Below, piece by piece: positions 52,241-60,115 of a stretch of 64,000 nucleotides of DNA (positions are counted from its first letter, which is position 1; each line of letters opens with the position of its first letter). This stretch comes from Rhizobium hidalgonense (lineage in GTDB: Bacteria; Pseudomonadota; Alphaproteobacteria; Rhizobiales; Rhizobiaceae): assembly GCF_002914525.1 (NCBI RefSeq), contig NZ_LODW01000139.1, forward strand, positions 186,001-250,000, given 5' to 3'. Both the position numbers and the translations under genes were made by a program. The notes beneath the pieces are model-generated. The model made no database searches. It saw only the letters and a program-made list of their open reading frames with translations, and was not told where the DNA came from.

Positions 52241-53761
52241 CTATTGCGGTACCTTGAACAGGTGGCGGATACGTGTCACCAGCGAGCCAACCGAGCCGCC
52301 GTTCAGCGCGGCGCCCTCGGCCGCGAAGGAATGCTGGCCGGTCTCGATCCGGCGCGAGAGGATGGCGGCCAGCTCTTCTGCAATGGCGGGTCGGTCGTGT
52401 AGCAGCGGCGCCAGGCTTGCCTGAGCGATTTCGTAGACGACGACGAAGGTGAGCGCGCGCAGGCTCGCCGCCTCGCCAATGCCGATCAGCAGTCCGCTTT
52501 CGCCGAGATAATCGCCTGGCGCCAGCCGGCCGAGTTCGACTTGCTTGTGGCCTTCCTGCCGTGTCGCGACGAGCGCGCCGGTACGCACGATCATCAGCGA
52601 CGCAACCGTATCGCCCTGATCGATGAGAACGGAATCCTTCTTGTAGGTCCGCCGTGTCATTGAGGATGCGAGGGTTTCCTTCTCGTCCTCGGTCAGCGAG
52701 AAAAACAGCGGGACGGCGTCGAGAAGCTTGAGCGGCGTCGGCCGGTGCGGCTTTGCCATCTCCTCCGGCTGCAACTGCTCGGGCGGTAAGCCGGCGGCGT
52801 CGAGCGGTCGCGCCAAGGTGAGACCAGCGGCTTTGACATGGCGGTAGATCAGGTCGAATATTTCGTTCTTCGCGAGCCCCGCCTGGCCGATATCCCTGAC
52901 GCGGAAGGAGAGCTCCACCTCGATTGCGTCCGATGTCAGCGATTTGATCTGCACGCCGGGTTTCGGCTCGGTCAGGATCGAGCCGCTGCTCAAGAGCACG
53001 GCGCGCATGACTTCGATGATCGCAGACGGGCCGATCGTTGGCACGACGCGGACCGTCAGTGTCGCGCCGTGACTGCGGTCAGGACTGCTGAGGTTGGTCA
53101 GTCCGACCTTGGCGAGAAAGCTGTTCGGCAAGACGACGAGGTCGTTCGATCCGTTTAGCAGATGGGTCGAGCGCCAATTGGTTTCGACGACACTGCCTTC
53201 GACGCCGTCATTCAGCACGATCCAGTCGCCGATCGCGTAGGGCCGGCCGAGATTGAGCGCGATGCCGGAAAAGACGTCGCTCAGGGTGCTCTGCATCGCC
53301 AGGCCGAGAATGACGGCAAGGACGCCAGACGTGGCGATCAGCGTGCCGACGGGAAAGCTGAAGACATAGGCGACCACCGAGAGGATCGCGCCGAGATAGA
53401 TCAGCCCGATGACCAGATCCTGGACGAGGCGACCTTCGCGCGGTTGGCGCTCGAAGATCAGGAAGACGCGCACGAAGGCGATCAGCGCCCAGGCGGCATT
53501 GATCCACCAGACAACCTTGGCAAGGGCGATGAAGACGCGTTCGAAGGTCGAAGCCGTCGTCGGACCGACCTCGTAGGGCACGATGTCGTGATAAAGCAGC
53601 AGCACGCTGAGCGCCGCGAAGAAGAACACCTGCCCTGCGAGTCTCCAGCTCGGGAAGGGCCGAAGCGCTATTCGGGTGATCACTGCGCCAGCCACCGCCA
53701 GCGTCCCGGCTTGGACGACAGGATCGGCAAGCACTCCGGACCAGGTAAGATTATCAAGCAT
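52241..53761 (-). CDS. MscS-type channel with C-terminal cyclic-nucleotide-binding domain
   Basis: A 506-residue protein. N-terminal helices lead into the MscS pore and beta domains (TSGVLAVILGLAMQSTLSDVFSGIALNLGRPYAIGDWI, VVLPNSFLAKVGLTNLSSP). From about residue 345 a Crp-like cyclic-nucleotide domain follows (LFFSLTEDEKETLASSM, LIDQGDTVASLMIVRTG, LGRLAPGDYLGESGLLIG). This architecture occurs in bacterial cyclic-nucleotide-gated channels of the MscS superfamily. A cAMP-making enzyme (cyaC) is encoded elsewhere in the window. A fragment of a paralogue lies just upstream. Confidence 0.87.
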   Translation of the reverse strand: MLDNLTWSGVLADPVVQAGTLAVAGAVITRIALRPFPSWRLAGQVFFFAALSVLLLYHDIVPYEVGPTTASTFERVFIALAKVVWWINAAWALIAFVRVFLIFERQPREGRLVQDLVIGLIYLGAILSVVAYVFSFPVGTLIATSGVLAVILGLAMQSTLSDVFSGIALNLGRPYAIGDWIVLNDGVEGSVVETNWRSTHLLNGSNDLVVLPNSFLAKVGLTNLSSPDRSHGATLTVRVVPTIGPSAIIEVMRAVLLSSGSILTEPKPGVQIKSLTSDAIEVELSFRVRDIGQAGLAKNEIFDLIYRHVKAAGLTLARPLDAAGLPPEQLQPEEMAKPHRPTPLKLLDAVPLFFSLTEDEKETLASSMTRRTYKKDSVLIDQGDTVASLMIVRTGALVATRQEGHKQVELGRLAPGDYLGESGLLIGIGEAASLRALTFVVVYEIAQASLAPLLHDRPAIAEELAAILSRRIETGQHSFAAEGAALNGGSVGSLVTRIRHLFKVPQ

Positions 53762-53893
53762 CGACTGTCCACCCGCCAGAGCACGGTGCCGGAAAATGTG
53801 AGCGGTCTTCGGTCAACAAATCCTCGCTATCCCATTCGAATGGTGGCTTCGCCGCATCCTTTCTTCCAATCCGACCGCGAGGCAACCGTAAAA

Positions 53894-53998
53894 TAGCGCC
53901 AGCGCGCCGGAAACGGGATCTGCGTGACCAGCGAGCTCATATTGCCGCGGTTCATCGTGGCGCCTTCAGTCGTGATGAAGTGTCTGCCGTTTCGCCGC
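53894..53998 (-). pseudogene. C-terminal remnant of an MscS/cyclic-nucleotide-domain paralogue
   Basis: On the minus strand this stretch translates to a piece matching the extreme C-terminus of the neighbouring channel: TEGATMNRGNMSSLVTQI against AEGAALNGGSVGSLVTRI. The nucleotide sequences are also alignable (for example GTGACCAGCGAGC against GTCACCAGCGAGC on the plus strand). Nothing upstream continues the homology, so a tandem paralogue has been deleted down to its tail. Confidence 0.65.
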
Positions 53999-54153
53999 TA
54001 AAAGCCCCGTCAGATCTGCGCGGACGATCAACCTCGTGTTCGTGGCATCTCATCCTTGCCGCATCACAAGTGCTGGAACGCTTGCAGCGCCCCGCGTCGA
54101 TTTAGACGCGCGGCGCTGCAGCAGTTTGAACGGTGTATCTTGGCTACGAGCGC

Positions 54154-56715
54154 TTAGGTGCGCGGCTTCAGATTTTCCGGGTCATAGATCGGCTTGTAGC
54201 CGACGCCGACAACCTCCACCGGATAGGTCTCGGCAAAATACTCGACGTTCAGCTTGCGTCCGACCTGGCAATGCGACCAGGGCAAATAGGCCAGAGCAAT
54301 GTTCTTGCCGACCGTCGGGCCGTAGGCGATCGAGGTCGTGTAGGACCGGCGGCCAAGCTCGTCGACCAGAACCTCTCCGGTGGCGGGATCGACAACCGGC
54401 AGGTTGCCGAGCGGATAACGCTTCACGCCCGATTTGTCGGTATTTTCGGTCATGACAAGCGTGCAGAGCATGGCCGGCTGGTGCTCACGCGCCTTGTATT
54501 CCAGATGTTTTTCCTTGCCGCGGAAATCGGCTTCCTTGACCTTCGGACGGGCGAGATCGGCTTCGATCAGGTTGTACTGGGTCAAAAGGTCGGCGTTCTG
54601 CAGGCGCAGGCTCTTTTCCATGCGGCGCGAGTTTGCATAGGTCTCGACGCCGAAGGCCATCACACCGGTCGAACGCAGCGCATCCCAGACGGCGAGGCCG
54701 TCTTCGTACTTCATGTGCAGTTCCCAGCCCTGCTCGCCGACATAGGAGATGCGGAAGGCGGTGACGGGCTTTCCGGCGATTTCGATCGGCTTGATCGCCG
54801 CAAAGGCGAAGTTTTCCTGATCGAGCCCGGCCGGATCGGCCACAACCTTCTTCAGCGTGTCGCGCGCATTCGGCCCCCAGATGCCGATCGTCACGAATTT
54901 TTCCGAGACGTCGGTGACGGTCACATCAAGGCCGCGGTCTTCGGCGACGCGCTTCATATAGTGCAGGTCGCGCGGGCCGGCATCGGCGCCGTTGACGAGA
55001 CGGCAACGGTCGGCCATGCGGAAGACGGTGAAGTCGGCGCGCACCATGCCTTCGTCGTCGAGGAAGTGGGTGTAAACGCCCTTGCCGATGTTGGCATCGC
55101 CGCCGACCTTGGCGGCGCACAGCCATTCCATCAGCTCGACATGGTCAGGCCCCTCGATATCGACCATGTGGAAATGGCTGAGATTGACGATGCCGCAATC
55201 CTCGCTCATCGCCAGATGCTCGGCATTCGACACCCGCCAGAAATGGCGGCTGTCCCATTCGTTCTCACGAACCGGGACGCGGTCGGCATATTTCTCCAGA
55301 AGGTGCTCGTTGGCGGCATAGCCGTGCGCACGCTCCCAGCCGCCGAGTTCCATGAAATAGCCGCCAAGCTCCTTTTCGCGCTCGTAGAAAGGCGAGCGTT
55401 TGGCGTTGCGGCCGGATAGGTAGGGTTCGCGGGTATGAACGGCCGGGAAATAGATCTTCTGGGCGGCTTCGTAGCAGCGGCCTTCGATGAACTCTTCCGT
55501 CAGCTGATGCGGATAGAAGCGGGCATAATCGATGCTGTTGTGATCGATTTCAGTCCGGCCGTCGGTCATCCAGTCGGCGATCAGCTTGCCGTAACCCGGG
55601 CCATCCTTGACCCAGATGGCAACGCAATACCAGAGACCGCGCACCTTCTGGCTCTCGCCGCAGGATGCGCCGCCGCTGGCGGAAACCTGCAGCAGGCCGT
55701 TGAAGGAGTGGCCTTCGTTATAGCCGAGTTCGCCGAGGATCGGCGTCAGTTCCATGGCGCGCTCGAGCGGCTCGATAATCTGTTCCATCTCGAGGTCGCG
55801 CTGCGAGGGCGAAAGGCGGGCTTCGTGCTTTTCGAGAATATCGCGCGGATGGCACATGCGCGGATTGGTGGCCTCGTAATAGCCCCACTCGATCTGACCG
55901 CCCTCGGTCGTCGCCGGGTCGCCGGTATCGCGCATATAGGCGGAGTTGCCCTGGTCGCGCAGCAGCGGAAAGCCGATTTCCTTGCCGGTGCCTTCAAACT
56001 CGTTATAGGGACCGAAGAAGGTGAGCGGGTGGTCGACAGGCATGACGGGCAGGTCTTCGCCGACCATCTCGGCGATCAGGCGGCCCCAGAGGCCGGCGCA
56101 GACGATGACATGGTCGGCCATGATGGTACCGCGATGGGTGACGACGCCCTTGATGCGGCCGCCTTCGACGATCAGCGACTTCGCCGGCGTGTTGCCGAAG
56201 ACCTGCAGCTTGCCCGCCTTTTCGGCGGCATCGACGAGCTTGCCGGCAACGGTCTGCGAGCGCGGAATGACGAGGCCGGCATCCGGGTCGTAAAGGCCGC
56301 CCATCACCTGATCTTCCTCGATCAGCGGGAACTTCTCCTTGATTTCGGAAGGGCTGACATAATGGGCGCGCGTGCCGAAGGCGCGTGCCGAGGAAAGCTT
56401 GCGCTTGATTTCTTCCATCCAGGCATCGTCGCCGGTGCGCGCCACTTCGAGGCCGCCGATGCGGGCGTAATGGCCCATCTTCTCGTAGAAATCGATTGAA
56501 TATTGCGTGGTCCAGACAGAGAGATAGTCGTGGCTCGTGGTGTAACAGAAGTCCGAGGCATGGGCTGTCGAGCCGATATCGGTCGGTATGCCCGACTTAT
56601 CGATGCCGACGATATCGTCCCATCCGCGCTCGACGAGATGATGCGCGATGGAGGCGCCGACGATACCGCCGAGGCCGATGATGACGACCTTTGCCTTTTC
56701 CGGAAATGCTGCCAC
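54154..56715 (-). CDS. FAD-dependent dimethylglycine/sarcosine dehydrogenase-family protein
   Basis: An 853-residue two-part enzyme. Residues 1 to about 400 form a DAO-type FAD domain with VVIIGLGGIVGASIAHHLVERGWDDI and the flavin-site histidine region; residues about 430-850 form a GcvT-like tetrahydrofolate domain (AHGYAANEHLLEKYA, VTIGIWGPNARDTLKKV, SYVGEQGWELHMKYEDGLAVWDAL, YPLGNLPVVDPATGEVLVDELGRRSYTTSIAYGP). Such proteins oxidatively demethylate dimethylglycine or sarcosine and pass the one-carbon unit to folate. A GTG start at 56715 follows AAGGA. The adjacent folD remnant fits a folate-linked neighbourhood. Confidence 0.85.
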   Translation of the reverse strand: MAAFPEKAKVVIIGLGGIVGASIAHHLVERGWDDIVGIDKSGIPTDIGSTAHASDFCYTTSHDYLSVWTTQYSIDFYEKMGHYARIGGLEVARTGDDAWMEEIKRKLSSARAFGTRAHYVSPSEIKEKFPLIEEDQVMGGLYDPDAGLVIPRSQTVAGKLVDAAEKAGKLQVFGNTPAKSLIVEGGRIKGVVTHRGTIMADHVIVCAGLWGRLIAEMVGEDLPVMPVDHPLTFFGPYNEFEGTGKEIGFPLLRDQGNSAYMRDTGDPATTEGGQIEWGYYEATNPRMCHPRDILEKHEARLSPSQRDLEMEQIIEPLERAMELTPILGELGYNEGHSFNGLLQVSASGGASCGESQKVRGLWYCVAIWVKDGPGYGKLIADWMTDGRTEIDHNSIDYARFYPHQLTEEFIEGRCYEAAQKIYFPAVHTREPYLSGRNAKRSPFYEREKELGGYFMELGGWERAHGYAANEHLLEKYADRVPVRENEWDSRHFWRVSNAEHLAMSEDCGIVNLSHFHMVDIEGPDHVELMEWLCAAKVGGDANIGKGVYTHFLDDEGMVRADFTVFRMADRCRLVNGADAGPRDLHYMKRVAEDRGLDVTVTDVSEKFVTIGIWGPNARDTLKKVVADPAGLDQENFAFAAIKPIEIAGKPVTAFRISYVGEQGWELHMKYEDGLAVWDALRSTGVMAFGVETYANSRRMEKSLRLQNADLLTQYNLIEADLARPKVKEADFRGKEKHLEYKAREHQPAMLCTLVMTENTDKSGVKRYPLGNLPVVDPATGEVLVDELGRRSYTTSIAYGPTVGKNIALAYLPWSHCQVGRKLNVEYFAETYPVEVVGVGYKPIYDPENLKPRT

Positions 56716-56743
56716 GTGCTGTTCCTTCTACTGATCGGACGAA

Positions 56744-56872
56744 CTAAAGTTTTGCCAGCCGCCCTCGACTTGCGACGAGGGCATTATGCATCACGCTGGC
56801 GACCGTCATTGGTCCTACGCCGCCGAGGATCGGCGTGATTGCGCCAGCCGGGATCGAGGCTGGATAATTCCA
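56744..56872 (-). pseudogene. folD C-terminal remnant
   Basis: The minus-strand frame ending with TAG at 56744 reads AITPILGGVGPMTVAS, the hallmark C-terminal motif of methylenetetrahydrofolate dehydrogenase/cyclohydrolase (ITPVPGGVGPMT). About 42 of roughly 300 residues remain; upstream sequence is unrelated and overlaps another small gene. It probably was a second folD serving the folate-dependent demethylase next door. Confidence 0.7.
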
Positions 56873-56894
56873 GGACGATGCAAACGTCGTGGGT

Positions 56895-57134
56895 TCACGG
56901 CGCTGAAATCGCCTTGAGCCGGTCGATATCGACGAGCACGATCTCTTCCGAAACAGGCTCGCGATTGTGCAGGCGGAACCATTCCACGGCTTCGCGCACC
57001 CGGTCTCCATGCGGCGCCGGATAGGCGCCGAGGCCGAGAACCCATTCGCGCACGGTTTCCCGTTCCATCCGCCCGGCCCGGTATCGGTCGCAGACGGTTT
57101 TCGCCGATGCGATGAGATCATTGATGCTTTTCAC
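56895..57134 (-). CDS. 79-residue hypothetical protein
   Basis: A small charged protein with no recognised domain, mostly helical by composition (MERETVREWVLGLGAYPAPHGDRVREAVEWFRLHN). The GTG start has AGGA about six bases upstream and lies nine bases after the stop of the 86-residue gene. Third gene of a short minus-strand unit with an Xre regulator; function unknown. Confidence 0.55.
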   Translation of the reverse strand: MKSINDLIASAKTVCDRYRAGRMERETVREWVLGLGAYPAPHGDRVREAVEWFRLHNREPVSEEIVLVDIDRLKAISAP

Positions 57135-57143
57135 GGGGATTCC

Positions 57144-57404
57144 TCAATGCACGGAAGGTTCGTCGTCGTCGAGGAAGGATCGAATGCCGTCCCGCGCCAC
57201 CACGGCCAGGAATTCGTCGAAGGCATCCCGGTCGGTCGCAAACGGCTCGTCCCAGCGGATCAGGTCCTCGCCTTGCGTGACGACTTCCATCGTCCAGTCT
57301 TCATTGCTGCCTGAGGTTCGAAAGATATCGACAAGCACCGTCACGCCGTCATCGGAAAATTCCCCGGCCAGTTCGGAGTGTTCAAGCTTTTGCTTCTTTG
57401 CCAT
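57144..57404 (-). CDS. 86-residue acidic hypothetical protein
   Basis: A small acidic protein (AGEFSDDGVTVLVDIFRTSGSNEDWTMEVV) with no family I recognise. Its ATG directly follows the stop of the Xre-type gene (TGAATG), so it is translationally linked. It could be a partner of the regulator, but nothing shows a toxin or antitoxin role. Confidence 0.6.
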   Translation of the reverse strand: MAKKQKLEHSELAGEFSDDGVTVLVDIFRTSGSNEDWTMEVVTQGEDLIRWDEPFATDRDAFDEFLAVVARDGIRSFLDDDEPSVH

Positions 57405-57734
57405 TCAGCCGCCAGCGCCTGGAGGGGCGTCGTTTTTGAGATGTTCTTCGTATTGAACCGTCTCGGTTTCGTTCGTGTCGATGGAGGCATTGGCGCCTTT
57501 CACAAGGCGAACGCCGGCACCGCCGCCGTCCTCCGCAATGAAAAGCACACCCGCATCCTCCAAGCTCCGCTTCATATCCTGCAGGATTCGCTCGGACGGG
57601 GAAAGCGTCCCGGCCTCGAAATCGGCAATCGTCTGTTTGGCGATTTTCGCAGCTGATGACAAGTCATCCTCAGACCATCCGACGAGGGCACGCGCGGCCC
57701 GGCATTGAGCTGGAGATAGGCACAAAACAATCAC
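57405..57734 (-). CDS. Xre-family helix-turn-helix regulator
   Basis: A 109-residue protein with a Cro/CI-type DNA-binding domain near the start (SPAQCRAARALVGWSEDDLSSAAKIAKQTIADFEAGTLSPSERILQDMKRSLEDAGVLF) and a Gly-rich AEDGGGAGVRL tail, a common small rhizobial layout. The start is uncertain: GTG 57734 is used; ATG 57761 would add nine residues. First of a three-gene unit. Confidence 0.75.
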   Translation of the reverse strand: MIVLCLSPAQCRAARALVGWSEDDLSSAAKIAKQTIADFEAGTLSPSERILQDMKRSLEDAGVLFIAEDGGGAGVRLVKGANASIDTNETETVQYEEHLKNDAPPGAGG

Positions 57735-57955
57735 CTGACATTGAACGAAGGGGGAGAGCATTTCCGTGGTTTCGGAGAAATCAGGACCTGCTCGGTCAGC
57801 AATATAAAGATGTGACCAGCGGTGAAGAAGACAAGCGCATGTCCGCCGACGCGGAATAGGGCCAATTGCTCTACCCTTATTGGGCGATAGGGGAGGTTGA
57901 TTGACTGAATATTATTAAAGCCTAATCTAACCGCCTTTGTCACGGGGAGGTAACA

Positions 57956-59017
57956 ATGCGTGAGCCGGATATGCAGAAACTCGATGCGCTGGTCGGCCGT
58001 CTTGTCGGCGATGTCGGCGCCGCCATGTCAGGTGCCCTGGTCGTGCTTGGCGATAAGGTGGGGATCTTCAAGGCGATGGCCGATGGCACGCCGCTGACCG
58101 TTGAGCAGCTTGCCGCAAAGACCGGGGTGAAGGAGCGTTACCTCAGGGAATGGCTGAGCGCCCAGGCGGCTGCGGATTATGTCGTTTACGATGAAAAAAC
58201 CGATCGTTTCAGCCTGACGGCGGAACAGGCGATGGTGTTTGCCGAGGAAAACAGCCCGGCCTTCTTCGTCGGGGCCTTCGAGGTCGTGCAATCCATGTGG
58301 ATGGACGAGGCCAAGGTCGCCGATGCCTTCCGCACCGGCAAGGGTCTCGGTTGGCACGAGCACAGCACCTGTCTCTTCCGCGGAACCGAGCGGTTCTTCC
58401 GCCCGGGCTACAACAGCCATCTGGTGAACGAATGGATACCGGCTCTCGCAGGCGTCGAAGAAAAGCTCAAATCCGGCGCCAACGTCGCCGATGTCGGCTG
58501 CGGTCACGGCGCGTCGACCATCCTGATGGCGCAGGCTTATCCCGCCTCGCATTTCACCGGTTTCGATTATCACGGGCCCTCGATCGAAAGAGCAAAGGCC
58601 GCCGCAAAAGAGGCTGGCGTCGCCGATCGTGTCACTTTCGAGCAGGGCAAGGCGGCCGAATTTCCAGGGCGCAGCTATGATATGGTCGCCATGTTCGACT
58701 GCCTGCACGACATGGGCGATCCGGTCGGCGCCGGCCGGCATGTCAGGGAAACGCTTGCCCCGAACGGCACCTGGCTGATCGTCGAGCCCTTTGCCCATGA
58801 CCATCTCAAGGACAATCTCAATCCGGTGGGACGGGTCTATTACGGCGCATCGACGATGATCTGCACGCCGGCATCGCTCTCCCAGGAGGTGGGCCTCGGG
58901 CTTGGCGCCCAGGCCGGAGAAATGAAACTGCGCAAGGTGGCGCTCGACGCCGGCTTCAAGCATTTCCGCCGCGCCACCGAAACGCCGTTCAACATGGTCT
59001 TCGAGGTGCGGGCCTGA
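57956..59017 (+). CDS. SAM-dependent methyltransferase with winged-helix N-terminus
   Basis: A 353-residue protein. The N-terminal part is a dimerisation/winged-helix region (GDKVGIFKAMADGTPLTVEQLAAKTGVKERYLREWLSAQAAADYV) like small-molecule O-methyltransferases; the SAM site is VADVGCGHGASTILMAQAYP, with FTGFDYH, then FDCLHDMGDPVGAGRHVRETLAP. The substrate is unknown. GGGGAGG lies five bases before the ATG. It is divergent from the Xre unit and convergent with the AraC gene. Confidence 0.85.
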   Translation: MREPDMQKLDALVGRLVGDVGAAMSGALVVLGDKVGIFKAMADGTPLTVEQLAAKTGVKERYLREWLSAQAAADYVVYDEKTDRFSLTAEQAMVFAEENSPAFFVGAFEVVQSMWMDEAKVADAFRTGKGLGWHEHSTCLFRGTERFFRPGYNSHLVNEWIPALAGVEEKLKSGANVADVGCGHGASTILMAQAYPASHFTGFDYHGPSIERAKAAAKEAGVADRVTFEQGKAAEFPGRSYDMVAMFDCLHDMGDPVGAGRHVRETLAPNGTWLIVEPFAHDHLKDNLNPVGRVYYGASTMICTPASLSQEVGLGLGAQAGEMKLRKVALDAGFKHFRRATETPFNMVFEVRA

Positions 59018-59027
59018 AATAGCCGAG

Positions 59028-59903
59028 CTATCTCAGCTTGCCGATGCTGGCATACATGCCGGTCGTGCGAAATTCCGTCGGGTTGGTGCCGTAGACCCGG
59101 CGGAAAACCTTGGAGAAATAGTTCGGATCGTCGAAGCCGCACATGATGGCGACTTCCTTGACCGGCAGAAAGTCGGCCTTGGTCAAAAGTTTGACGGCGC
59201 GCTGCAGGCGCTGCTGCAGCACGAATTCCGCCGGCGGCATGCCCTCGCTTTCGGCGAAGCTGCGCGAGAAATGCGCGCGGCTGAGACCGACAATGCCGGC
59301 GAGTTCGCTGACCGGCAGCGGCTTTTCGAGATTGGCGTTGATATGGTCGATTACCGGCTGCATCAGGCTGAGCTCGGCGGCAAAGGCCGGCGAGCCGAAG
59401 ACGTCGTCGTAAAGCGCCATTGCCGCTTCATAGGCAATCGCCGAGGCGGCACCCGGGGAGGTCGCGCCGGTGACGAGGCGCAGGCTGCAGTCGGCGAGAT
59501 GATCGATGGTCGAGGGCTGCAGTTTCAGCACCGGGCCTGCGGTGGACAGCACCAGCTGATGAATGCGCAGCGTCTCCTCACCGTTCATCGAAATCCAGAA
59601 ATATTCCCAGCGGTCGCCCTTCTCCAGCCAATAGCGATGATTGTGCGGGACGAGCACCAACAGAGTGTCGCCGCCCTGAAGCCGATAATTGCGATTCTGA
59701 TAGCGCAGCCGGCCCGTGCCGCTGATCGTGTGCTGCAGCACGGTGAAGGGCGTCTGGCCGCGCCTTCGGCCATCCCAGTCATAGGGCTCGTTCTCGCGCA
59801 CTTCATAGCCGGAGCTCGTCGGCATGGCATGCAATCGCTGCCGGCCGCGAGGCAGCGAAACCGTCCTCATCGACTGTCCGTTGGCAATCAAATTCTGCAG
59901 CAC
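59028..59903 (-). CDS. agpT: AraC-family regulator of the alpha-galactoside locus
   Basis: A 291-residue AraC-type activator: an N-terminal cupin-like sugar-sensing part (TVLQHTISGTGRLRYQNRNYRLQGGDTLLVLVPHNHRYWL) and a C-terminal double helix-turn-helix (KPLPVSELAGIVGLSRAHFSRSFAESEGMPPAEFVLQQRLQRAVKLL, VKEVAIMCGFDDPNYFSKVFRRVYGTNP). It is divergent from the galactosidase gene, as AgpT is in Sinorhizobium. The GTG start at 59903 follows AGGGG. Confidence 0.85.
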   Translation of the reverse strand: MLQNLIANGQSMRTVSLPRGRQRLHAMPTSSGYEVRENEPYDWDGRRRGQTPFTVLQHTISGTGRLRYQNRNYRLQGGDTLLVLVPHNHRYWLEKGDRWEYFWISMNGEETLRIHQLVLSTAGPVLKLQPSTIDHLADCSLRLVTGATSPGAASAIAYEAAMALYDDVFGSPAFAAELSLMQPVIDHINANLEKPLPVSELAGIVGLSRAHFSRSFAESEGMPPAEFVLQQRLQRAVKLLTKADFLPVKEVAIMCGFDDPNYFSKVFRRVYGTNPTEFRTTGMYASIGKLR

Positions 59904-59919
59904 AAAATTACCCCTGAAA

Positions 59920-59963
59920 GCATAATCCTTCTCTGGTCGCTCTGCCGATTTCGGGCATAATCC
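59920..59963 (+). promoter_or_regulatory. direct repeats, candidate AraC-type binding sites
   Basis: GCATAATCC occurs at 59920-59928 and again at 59955-59963, 35 bases apart in the same orientation, within the divergent regulator-galactosidase promoter region. Paired direct repeats are the usual target of AraC-family activators. Pattern-based inference only. Confidence 0.35.
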
Positions 59964-60115
59964 CGCTCGACAAACAGAGAAGAGACGACGGTCGAAAGAG
60001 CGGCCGGGAGGAAAACAGGCAGTTTTTCGGCTTTTTCAGCCCCATGTGCCAGCATGCGGCCTGATCCTCCATGGCCATCTTTTCTGTAGCATTCGATTGG
60101 GTCGAGGTGAAGATC

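Noticed and set aside
55435..56499. 354-codon plus-strand frame
   Set aside because: Shadow of the demethylase gene on the other strand.
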